Below, in pieces: positions 54,341 through 61,677 of a DNA stretch of 64,000 bases. Source of the DNA: Pseudomonadota bacterium (lineage in GTDB: Bacteria; Desulfobacterota; Desulfovibrionia; Desulfovibrionales; Desulfomicrobiaceae); contig JAEWKZ010000124.1 in NCBI GenBank assembly GCA_023393525.1, positions 62,001-126,000 on the forward strand, written 5' to 3'. The notes below the pieces were generated by a model that saw only the letters and a program-made list of their open reading frames with translations, ran no database searches and was not told the origin of the DNA. Each line of letters starts with the position of its first letter. Within the stretch, counting starts at the first letter, position 1. Made by a program: the position numbers and the translations under genes.

Positions 54341-55642
54341 TCAATTTTCCTCGGGGATGAAAAGAATGACGCAGAACCTGCTGCCGTGGGGCAGGACATT
54401 TTCCACCCAGATCTTGCCGTGAAACATGTTCACGATCTTGCGGCAGATGAAAAGCCCGATGCCCGTGCCCTTTATCCCGCTCTCGACGGATTTTTCCGTG
54501 CGTACGAATTTCTCGAAAATGGACTCCTTGTAGCAGTCCTCGATGCCCTCGCCGTTGTCCTCGACCCAGAATTTGAGCACGGTGTTCGTGGGATCGGCCG
54601 TCCTGCGCGATTCCCACATGCCCATGCCGATCCGAACGACCCCGCCTCTGGGCGTGTACTTGATGGCATTGGAGATCAGATTCTGCACCAGATGGCCAAG
54701 CAGCATGGGATCGCCCAGAACGCGCACGTCTCCTTCGCACAGGTTTTCGATGCTCATGTCTTTTTCGCGGGCCAACGGCTCAAGGGCCTCTATCTGCCGT
54801 CGGACCAACGGCAAAAATGAAACCGGAACGGGAATCACTCCCCGCTCCTGGCATTCGTCGACCCGCGCGATGTGCAGGAACTCGTCGATCATTTCCAAAA
54901 GCTTGGTCGCGCCCTTGAAGGCCGTCTCGATGATCGGTTTCTGGGACTCGCTAGGTCCCAGATAGGAAAGCAGATCCATGTTCGAGATGACGGCCGACAA
55001 GGGACTCTTGAAATCATGTACGACCATCTGCACCAGTTCGGAGCGCTCGGTGGAGGCGACAATGAGCTCTTTCTGCTTGATCTCGAGTTCCTGGGCCAGC
55101 TCCTGATAACGCGCCTTTTCCTTTTCGAGCCTTTCGAACATGCCCAGGCTCTCGATCAGCGGGGTGATCCAGCCGGCGTATTCCAGCAGCACGGACAAAT
55201 CGGATTCCGTGAAAGGGTCGCCCCCCTCCTTATCCGAAACGTTGATGACCCCGATGACCTGATCCTGATCGGAAAGCAGGGGCACGGAAATGAGCGATTT
55301 CGTTCGGTAGTTTCCGTTGCGGCAGCAAAAGCGGCAATCCGTCTCGATATCCTTGATCAGCAGCGGAATCTTGTGGGTGCAGACGTAGCCGGAGATGCTT
55401 TCCGGAGACAGGGGCTGGGTCAACCCCACAATCTCCTTGCGGCTCGCGGCCACGACCTTCAACTCACCCTGGTCCTCGTCAAAGAGCATGACCGAGACGT
55501 TGCGGCTCTTGACCCTGGTCTGAATGAGCATGCCGCCGCAGTGCAGTTTATCGGGGGCGGACATGGCCCTGCTGGCCAAAATGGCCATCATGCTCCTCAG
55601 AAACTGCCCGATGTCGGACTCTATCCCGTTAGATGCGCCCAT
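54341..55642 (-). CDS. Cytosolic GAF-domain sensor histidine kinase
   Basis: 433 residues with no membrane helix. GAF domain at about 20-165 contains DIETDCRFCCRNGNYRTKSL, with three close Cys (103, 106, 107) that might sense redox or metal. A coiled coil follows (about 170-200), then HisKA with His 209 (VVHDFKSPLSAV), and HATPase with N-box NLISNAIKYTP, G1 FWVEDNGEGIED and G2 KGTGIGLFICRKI. It probably phosphorylates the adjacent receiver-TPR protein. It begins 12 bases after nrdJ. The ribosome site is weak; Met 18/19 is a possible later start. Confidence 0.88.
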   Translation of the reverse strand: MGASNGIESDIGQFLRSMMAILASRAMSAPDKLHCGGMLIQTRVKSRNVSVMLFDEDQGELKVVAASRKEIVGLTQPLSPESISGYVCTHKIPLLIKDIETDCRFCCRNGNYRTKSLISVPLLSDQDQVIGVINVSDKEGGDPFTESDLSVLLEYAGWITPLIESLGMFERLEKEKARYQELAQELEIKQKELIVASTERSELVQMVVHDFKSPLSAVISNMDLLSYLGPSESQKPIIETAFKGATKLLEMIDEFLHIARVDECQERGVIPVPVSFLPLVRRQIEALEPLAREKDMSIENLCEGDVRVLGDPMLLGHLVQNLISNAIKYTPRGGVVRIGMGMWESRRTADPTNTVLKFWVEDNGEGIEDCYKESIFEKFVRTEKSVESGIKGTGIGLFICRKIVNMFHGKIWVENVLPHGSRFCVILFIPEEN

Positions 55643-55654
55643 TGCCGTGTCCGA

Positions 55655-57889
55655 TCACCCGCACTTGGTGAAACCGCAGGACGGGCACACGAAGCATCCT
55701 TCCTGAAAGACCAGTTCGGTGGAGCATTCCGGACATTCGGTCTTGGACAGGGATTTGTAGGAATTGCGCGGCGTCGAACCCTGCAGATACTTGTTTTCGA
55801 GCACCCAGGACACTGCGTCGGGAATGGAGAGCAGCATGCCCTTTTTCTGAAAGACCGGATGCTCTCCGCCGATCCCCTTGAGCTGCTTGACGATTTCACG
55901 CACGTGCACTCCCGAGCGCAGAGCCAGGGAAACCAGACGGCCAATGGCTTCGGCCTTGGCCGTGATGGACCTGCCCGACCGGCCGATGGTGGTGAAAACC
56001 TCGAAGGGCTTGCCGTTGACCTCGTTGACCGTCAGATACAGATCGCCCAGGCCCGTGCGAACCTTCTGCGTGAAGCCGTAGACGATGTCGGGCCGGTCCA
56101 TGGGGCGGCATTCGTCGCCGGTCGGGTCATCCTTCTTGCCCTCTCCGGTGCACAGGACCTGCACGCTCTTGCAGCCGTCGCGGTAAACCGTGACCCCTTT
56201 GCAGCCCTCTTCATAGGCCATCCAGTAGATCTTGTAGATGTCTTCCTGGGTGGCCGAGTTGGGCAGATTGACCGTCTTGGACACGGCGTTGTCCGTGTGC
56301 TTCTGGAAGGCCGCCTGCATCTTCAGGTGCCACTGCGGATCGATGTCCATGGAAGTGACAAAGACGGTCCGAAGTTCCTCGGGAAGATAATCCATGTTCC
56401 GGACCGACCCCTTTTCGATCACCTCGGCCATCAGCTTTTCGGAATAGCACCCCTGGTCGTGCAGGGCTTTGACGAAGAAGCTGTTGGCTTCGGTCAGTTT
56501 TTCGCCGTCCATGACCTGACGCACGAAGCACAGGGCGAAAAGCGGCTCCACTCCGGAAGAACATCCGGCGATGATGGACAGGGTGCCTGTGGGGGCAATG
56601 GTCGTGGTCGTGGCGTGACGGTAGGGGCCCAGGTTCTGCTCCTTGTAGACGGAGGTCTCGTAGGAGGGAAAGGGGCTGCGCTCCATGGCCAGTTCCTTGG
56701 AAGCGGAACGGGATTCCTTCTGGATGAAATCCATCAGTTTTTCGGCGAGCAGGATGGCCCTGCGGCTGTCGTAGGGCAGTCCGAGCTGATAGAGCAGGTC
56801 GGCCCAGCCCATGACGCCGAGGCCGATCTTGCGGTTGTTCCTGACCGTCTGGGTGATGCGCTCCAGAGGATATTCCGACGCATCGATGACGTTGTCCAGA
56901 AAACGCACGCTCAGGTGGATGACCTCGCGCAAGCGGTCCCAATCGATCTCGTTCTCCCCGTCCTTGCGGATGACGAAACGGGCCAGGTTGATAGAGCCCA
57001 GGTTGCAGGCCTCGTAGGGCAGCAGGGGCTGTTCTCCGCAAGGATTGGTGCTTTCGATCTCGCCCTGATCGGGATTGGGGTTGTCGCGGTTGATGCGGTC
57101 GATGAAGATGATGCCCGGATCCCCGCTTTCCCAGGCCTTGCGCACCAAAAGCTCGAACACTTCGCGGGCTTTGAGGTGTTCGATCACTTCCTTGGAATGG
57201 GGCGCGACGAGGGGGTATTCCTCGTCGTTCTCCACCGCCTGCATGAATTTTTCAGTCAGGGCCACGGACAGGTTGAAATTGTTGAGGTCTCCCTCGCGTT
57301 CCTTGGCCCGGATGAATTCGAGGATGTCGGGGTGGTCGACGCGCAAGATGCCCATGTTGGCGCCGCGCCGGGTGCCGCCCTGCTTGACCTGCTCCGTGGC
57401 GGTATTGAAGATTTTCAGAAAGGAGATGGGACCGGAAGCAACCCCGCCCGTGGATCCGACCCGACTGTCCTTGGGACGCAGACGGGTAAAGGAAAATCCC
57501 GTGCCGCCGCCGGATTTGTGGATCAGGGCGGCGTGCTTCACCGCATCGAAAATTTCATCCATGGAGTCGCCCACCGGCAGTACGAAGCAGGCAGCGAGCT
57601 GACCGAGCTCCGTGCCCGCGTTCATGAGCGTGGGGGAGTTGGGCAGGAAATCGTACTCGGTCATCATGGCATAAAAGGCGCGGGCCAGATCTCCTGGCTT
57701 CCAGGGCGAGGACGAATAGTTTTTCTCCATGGATGCTATGCTTGCCGCCACTCTCCAGAACATCTCCTTCGGACTCTCAATGGGCGTTCCGTCCAGTCCC
57801 TTGCGCTGGTATCGTTTCTTGAGCACCAACTCGGCGTTGGCGTTGAGTGTCACGTCGGGCAGATCCGCCGGCATTTTCATAACGTCCAT
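55655..57889 (-). CDS. nrdJ: Vitamin B12-dependent ribonucleotide reductase, class II
   Basis: 744 residues; reduces ribonucleotides using an adenosylcobalamin radical, with or without oxygen. N-terminal NSPTLMNAGTELGQLAACFVLPV contains the first active-site Cys, the finger loop has STNPCGEQPLLPYEACNLGSINL (second Cys and Glu; read in two parts), and the tail has a zinc-ribbon-like CPECSTELVFQEGC and CPSCGFTKCG with the reducing Cys pair. Length and tail match bacterial NrdJ. GAGG lies six bases before the ATG. The upstream AT-rich gap shows no recognisable NrdR box or cobalamin riboswitch. Confidence 0.95.
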   Translation of the reverse strand: MDVMKMPADLPDVTLNANAELVLKKRYQRKGLDGTPIESPKEMFWRVAASIASMEKNYSSSPWKPGDLARAFYAMMTEYDFLPNSPTLMNAGTELGQLAACFVLPVGDSMDEIFDAVKHAALIHKSGGGTGFSFTRLRPKDSRVGSTGGVASGPISFLKIFNTATEQVKQGGTRRGANMGILRVDHPDILEFIRAKEREGDLNNFNLSVALTEKFMQAVENDEEYPLVAPHSKEVIEHLKAREVFELLVRKAWESGDPGIIFIDRINRDNPNPDQGEIESTNPCGEQPLLPYEACNLGSINLARFVIRKDGENEIDWDRLREVIHLSVRFLDNVIDASEYPLERITQTVRNNRKIGLGVMGWADLLYQLGLPYDSRRAILLAEKLMDFIQKESRSASKELAMERSPFPSYETSVYKEQNLGPYRHATTTTIAPTGTLSIIAGCSSGVEPLFALCFVRQVMDGEKLTEANSFFVKALHDQGCYSEKLMAEVIEKGSVRNMDYLPEELRTVFVTSMDIDPQWHLKMQAAFQKHTDNAVSKTVNLPNSATQEDIYKIYWMAYEEGCKGVTVYRDGCKSVQVLCTGEGKKDDPTGDECRPMDRPDIVYGFTQKVRTGLGDLYLTVNEVNGKPFEVFTTIGRSGRSITAKAEAIGRLVSLALRSGVHVREIVKQLKGIGGEHPVFQKKGMLLSIPDAVSWVLENKYLQGSTPRNSYKSLSKTECPECSTELVFQEGCFVCPSCGFTKCG

Positions 57890-58254
57890 GGATACCTCAC
57901 TTTCCTTGAATTTTATTCATACCTATTGAAAATTATTGGTTCTTCTTGATCGGCTTTTCTCTGTACTGGAGATGGCCTGAGACTTCAATCGGGAGAAATG
58001 TGAAAGAGGATTTTTGGCTTTTTCCTAAATAAGAAAAGAATATGAGGTTATTGGATTTATTAGGGGGTGCATTATGTAGGTTATGCGGGTAACTCTTTGA
58101 AATTGATCGTTTTTAAGAGTCGGAAAATTTCGATGTCGAATGTTTTGAAGGGTGTTTGTTTTTTGGGTGATGCGAATAAAGGAACATGGGAATATTTTGG
58201 GAACAGAGTTTTCACCATGTGTTCCTTTATTCGACAACTCTATGTTTTAAAAGA
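57890..58254. other. AT-rich intergenic gap between nrdJ and rmlA
   Basis: 365 bases clearly poorer in G/C than the surroundings, from about 57900 to 58260. It contains the nrdJ promoter side, a long inverted repeat (58173-58233) and two small overlapping frames (58067-58258 plus, 58025-58237 minus) that I cannot support as genes. rmlA ends at its right edge. The composition shift suggests acquired DNA or an element remnant. Confidence 0.5.
58173..58233. repeat. Long imperfect inverted repeat in the AT-rich gap
   Basis: Left arm CGAATAAAGGAACATGG (58173-58189) pairs with the right arm at 58215-58233, whose reverse complement is CGAATAAAGGAACACATGG. 14 bp are perfect, then a two-base bulge, then 3 bp. 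The loop is 25 bases. A nested AGAGTT/AACTCT pair (58205-58210 and 58236-58241) competes with it. No T-run follows on either strand, so it is not a simple terminator. Confidence 0.8.
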
Positions 58255-59127
58255 TTAAATTGACTCGTCAGCGAGTTCGTCCAGATATTTTCCGTATTCG
58301 TTTTTTCTGAATCTGGCGGCCAGAACCCTGAGTTGAGCCGCGTCTATGAATCCTTTGGAAAAGGCGATCTCCTCTATGCAGGCGATCTTGAAGCCCTGCC
58401 GATCCTGGATGGCCTGTACGAAACTTCCGGCCTGTTGCAGGGATTCGTGGGTTCCGGCGTCGAGCCAGGCGTAACCGCGGCCCAGAAGTTCGACTTTGAG
58501 GGCGCCCCGGCGCAGGTATTCGCGGTTCACGTCGGTGATCTCAAGCTCTCCGCGCGGGGACGGGCGCAGATTTTTCGAGATTTCGACGACGTCGTTGTCG
58601 TAGAAGTAAATTCCCGGAACAACATATTTCGATTTCGGCTTTTGCGGTTTTTCCTCGATGCTTATGACCTCGCCCGCGGCATTGAATTCAACCACTCCGT
58701 AGCGATGCGGGTCCTTGACCGGATAGCCGAAGACGATGCCGCCTTTTTGAAGGCCGGCGCATTCCTGCAGCACTTTTGAAAGCCCTTCGCCATAGATGAT
58801 GTTGTCGCCAAGGACCAGGCAGACGCTGTCCCGACCGATGAAATCGGCGCCGAGGATGAAGGCCTGGGCCAGGCCGTCGGGAGAGGGCTGGACGACGTAG
58901 GAGAACGAGAGGCCAAGTTCGCTTCCGTCTCCGAGCACGTCCTTGAAACGGGGCAGGTCCTGGGGCGTGGAGATGATCAGGATTTCCCTGATCCCGGCCA
59001 GCATGAGAATGGAGAGAGGGTAGTAGATGAGCGGCTTGTCGTAGACGGGGAGAAGCTGCTTGCTGGTCCCGAGAGTCAGGGGATACAGGCGGGTGCCGGA
59101 TCCTCCGGCCAGGATGATTCCTTTCAT
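58255..59127 (-). CDS. rmlA: Glucose-1-phosphate thymidylyltransferase
   Basis: 290 residues; makes dTDP-glucose, the first step of dTDP-rhamnose synthesis. Signature GIILAGGSGTRLYPLTLGTSKQLLPVYDKP (start of the chain, read in two parts), LVLGDNIIYG, and EEKPQKPKSKYVVPGIYFYDNDV are diagnostic of RmlA. Length is standard. AAAGGA lies nine bases before the ATG. No rmlB, C or D adjoins, so either the others lie elsewhere or this gene is an isolated copy next to atypical DNA. Confidence 0.94.
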   Translation of the reverse strand: MKGIILAGGSGTRLYPLTLGTSKQLLPVYDKPLIYYPLSILMLAGIREILIISTPQDLPRFKDVLGDGSELGLSFSYVVQPSPDGLAQAFILGADFIGRDSVCLVLGDNIIYGEGLSKVLQECAGLQKGGIVFGYPVKDPHRYGVVEFNAAGEVISIEEKPQKPKSKYVVPGIYFYDNDVVEISKNLRPSPRGELEITDVNREYLRRGALKVELLGRGYAWLDAGTHESLQQAGSFVQAIQDRQGFKIACIEEIAFSKGFIDAAQLRVLAARFRKNEYGKYLDELADESI

Positions 59128-59186
59128 GCGTCAGTCCTTTTTTGTGCTGTTTCACGACATGGGCAACAGTACTCAAGACCCGCGTG

Positions 59187-59222
59187 ACGGACAAGTGTCC
59201 GTTGTCATGAGGTAATGACAAC
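59187..59222. promoter_or_regulatory. Two adjoining palindromes between rmlA and the mog-like gene
   Basis: ACGGACA-AG-TGTCCGT (59187-59202) is followed by GTTGTCAT, a six-base spacer and ATGACAAC (59201-59222). The second is a perfect 8-6-8 inverted repeat, 60 bases before the mog-like start. Such a symmetric site suggests a dimeric repressor. A molybdate/tungstate-responsive regulator is an attractive guess because of the neighbouring gene, but I cannot match a known motif with certainty. Confidence 0.5.
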
Positions 59223-59282
59223 GCGGAGCGCCTTTGGTAGGCACAGCGGGTCATACCGAAAATTCTAGCAGTAGGGGTCGCC

Positions 59283-60038
59283 ATGCGCGTTACCTGGAAG
59301 GATACATATGTTTCGGGCCCTGTGATCATCGGTCAGGGACGGGATCATGAGCTTGTCCATGGCTGGATCGGCGTGGAAACGGATCTGCGGGCCGGCGGAG
59401 TCATCGAGGACGCGAACTGCCGGGTTCGGCTTGAAAGCCGGATTCGGCTGTGCCTGGAGGATGGCCTGATGACGACGGCATGGGTCGGCCGCATGGAGAA
59501 GGGCCATTTCGTGCCGGGAGAATCGGACTGCGTCGGGGTCAGGCGAGGTTTTTCCCTGGCCTGGATCACCTTGAGCGACAAGGGATCGCGGGGCGAGCGC
59601 GTCGACGCCAGCGGTCCGGCCATTCGCGACGCGGCCATGGAAGCCATGGAGATCGGGCTGGCTCGCGGGATGATCATTCCCGACGAACCGGAAATGCTGA
59701 AGGCGGCCCTTGTGGACTGCTGCCTTTTCCAGGGGTTCGATCTGGTCTTCACCACCGGAGGAACGGGCGTGGGGCCGCGTGATATCACGCCCGAAGTGAC
59801 GTTGCCCCTGCTCGACAAGCGTCTGCCGGGCTTTGAGCGGGCCATGACCCAGACCTCCCTGGCCAAGACTCCGCATGCCATGATTTCCAGAGCCGTGGCC
59901 GGGACCATGGGACCTTCGCTGGTGCTCAACCTGCCCGGCAGTCCCAAGGCGGTGCGGGAGAACATGCACGCCATCCTGCCCGCGCTCAGGCACGCGGTGG
60001 AGAAACTCCAGGGAGATACAAGGGATTGTGGACAATAG
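59283..60038 (+). CDS. Mog/MoaB-type molybdenum cofactor biosynthesis protein
   Basis: 251 residues. The C-terminal ~165 residues are a MoCF_biosynth domain with LAWITLSDKGSRGERVDASG, VFTTGGTGVGPRDITPE and NLPGSPKAVRENMHAILPAL, as in molybdopterin adenylyltransferase MogA/MoaB. The first ~85 residues form an extra beta-rich domain that I do not recognise (it lacks the MOSC catalytic Cys context). It would act in MPT-AMP formation before Mo or W insertion. The start at 59283 follows GGGGTCGCC. Its 3' end overlaps the kinase gene by 11 bases, and palindromes upstream may be its operator. Confidence 0.82.
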   Translation: MRVTWKDTYVSGPVIIGQGRDHELVHGWIGVETDLRAGGVIEDANCRVRLESRIRLCLEDGLMTTAWVGRMEKGHFVPGESDCVGVRRGFSLAWITLSDKGSRGERVDASGPAIRDAAMEAMEIGLARGMIIPDEPEMLKAALVDCCLFQGFDLVFTTGGTGVGPRDITPEVTLPLLDKRLPGFERAMTQTSLAKTPHAMISRAVAGTMGPSLVLNLPGSPKAVRENMHAILPALRHAVEKLQGDTRDCGQ

Positions 60039-61677
60039 CTCCGAATTGAAACCCTCTGACGAATTCAAGAATTTCTACGTAAAATTTTCCGTGATCCGAC
60101 TCGGGATCATGGTTTTCCTTTTGCTTCTGTCCCTGGCCGAAATCATCAACATTTCCGACCGGGGCATGAGACTGGAAGTCAATCGCGACTTTCAGTACAT
60201 ACTTTTCTTTGTCAGCGGCTTTTCATTGAGCATCGTTTATCTTCTCGCCACCAGAAAAATCATCGGTTCTTTCCTTTTCTTCACTTTTCAGCTTTTTGGC
60301 GATATTTTTTTGACGACATGGTGGGTTGTATTAACTGGTGGATCTTTTAGCGCTTTCGTATTTCTGTATATACTATGTCTCTTTTTTTATGGCCGCATAG
60401 TTGGATTCAAAGTAATCATTTTTTCTTCTTTTTTTGTCTGGATTCTTCTTTTCATCATATCCTGTTTTCAATTCTATTTCCCGCATTATTGGGGTCAGAT
60501 CCATATTCGTGGTTCCGATCTGGCATACAACTACAGTTTGCTGACTCTGGCCCTCATTCTGGTCAGTTCATTGGTCAAGTTGAGCCGGACTGCGGAAAAC
60601 CGGCTGCTGTACAAAATCGTCGAACAGGAAGATGCCCTGCGCAAGGCCGAGGACATCAAGTACCGCGTCTTCGACTGGATCGATGCGGGGCTTCTGGTCG
60701 TCACGCACGACGGAAAAATCACGACGGTCAACCAACGCGCCCTTGATTGGCTGCCTGGGCATGACCGCAACGAGATGATCGGCATGGGATTCGAGACCTA
60801 TTTTCCGGAATTTCTTCCTTTCTGGAAGGAGCGCGAACTTTCCTGCCTGCGCCGCAGCATGGTCATCAGCACCCAGCGGGGCCTGGTTTTCGGATTCAAG
60901 ATGACCGAACTGCCCGACAATCAGGGCTGGATGGTTCTTTTTTCCGACATAACCGAAGTGCAGCGAATGGAAAAACAGATCAAGGAGATGGAAAAGCTGG
61001 CCAGCGTCGGCGAACTGGCCGCCGGTCTGGCCCATGAAATGAAAAACCCACTGGCCGGAATCAAGACCAGCCTGCAGCTTCTTCTTTCCGACAATCTGGA
61101 AAAGGAGTTTTCCGAAAGGCTCTCCCGGGTCATTCTGCGCGACATCGACCGCCTTGATTTTCTGCTCAAGGATTTTCTGATCTTCGCCCGGCCCAAGGCG
61201 CCGGAACCTTCGGCCCTTGATCTGGCGAAGGAACTCGAACATGTGCTCATGCCCCTGCGTCTGCGGTATCCGGAGGTGGCGATGAGTATTGATGTCGGAG
61301 AGGAGCCGTTTTACTTTGACCGCGACCAGTTGCACCAGATCCTGATCAATCTCGTGGTCAATGCCTTGCAAGCACTCGAAAACACGGAAAACCCAATGGT
61401 GGCCATTTCCGATTCCATCGCACAGAACACCAGGACCCTGGTCATAGCCGACAATGGTCCCGGCCTGGTTCCGGAGATGGTCGACAAGTGCTTCGACCCG
61501 TTCGTGACCAGCAAGGCCGTGGGCTCTGGCCTCGGCCTGGCCATCGCCCGCAGGCTTGCGGCCCAGAACGGCACGTTCATCGATCTTTCCAATATTCCCA
61601 CGGGGGGAACCAGGGCCGTCATGGTTCAGGACCTTTCGTTTTTCAGGACCGAAAAGGATACCCAGGACACAACGTGA
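60028..61677 (+). CDS. PilS-like membrane sensor histidine kinase
   Basis: 549 residues. Six predicted membrane helices at about 18-190 with T-rich codons, then a PAS domain (about 205-310, GLLVVTHDGKITTVNQRALDWL), HisKA with LASVGELAAGLAHEMKNPLAGI (His about 342), and HATPase with NLVVNALQALENTENP, DNGPGLVPEM and GSGLGLAIARRLA. Six-helix plus PAS plus this H-box is the PilS/AtoS-type layout, normally paired with an NtrC-class regulator; the orphan regulator at 25892-27265 is a candidate partner. The GTG start at 60028 lies inside the mog-like gene. The stop overlaps the next gene as GTGA. Confidence 0.87.
   Translation: MDNSSELKPSDEFKNFYVKFSVIRLGIMVFLLLLSLAEIINISDRGMRLEVNRDFQYILFFVSGFSLSIVYLLATRKIIGSFLFFTFQLFGDIFLTTWWVVLTGGSFSAFVFLYILCLFFYGRIVGFKVIIFSSFFVWILLFIISCFQFYFPHYWGQIHIRGSDLAYNYSLLTLALILVSSLVKLSRTAENRLLYKIVEQEDALRKAEDIKYRVFDWIDAGLLVVTHDGKITTVNQRALDWLPGHDRNEMIGMGFETYFPEFLPFWKERELSCLRRSMVISTQRGLVFGFKMTELPDNQGWMVLFSDITEVQRMEKQIKEMEKLASVGELAAGLAHEMKNPLAGIKTSLQLLLSDNLEKEFSERLSRVILRDIDRLDFLLKDFLIFARPKAPEPSALDLAKELEHVLMPLRLRYPEVAMSIDVGEEPFYFDRDQLHQILINLVVNALQALENTENPMVAISDSIAQNTRTLVIADNGPGLVPEMVDKCFDPFVTSKAVGSGLGLAIARRLAAQNGTFIDLSNIPTGGTRAVMVQDLSFFRTEKDTQDTT

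Noticed and set aside
54872..57949. 1025-codon plus-strand open frame opposite the kinase and nrdJ genes
   Set aside because: It is antisense to two well-recognised genes, rich in Gly/His/Leu as expected for the complement of GC3-biased coding DNA, and matches no family.
57890..57990. Cobalamin riboswitch or NrdR box upstream of nrdJ
   Set aside because: Looked for because the enzyme uses B12, but no B12-box-like sequence or NrdR-type palindrome is visible.
58067..58258. 63-codon ORF in the AT-rich gap
   Set aside because: No convincing ribosome site, no recognisable product, and it is largely explained by the low GC content and the inverted repeat.
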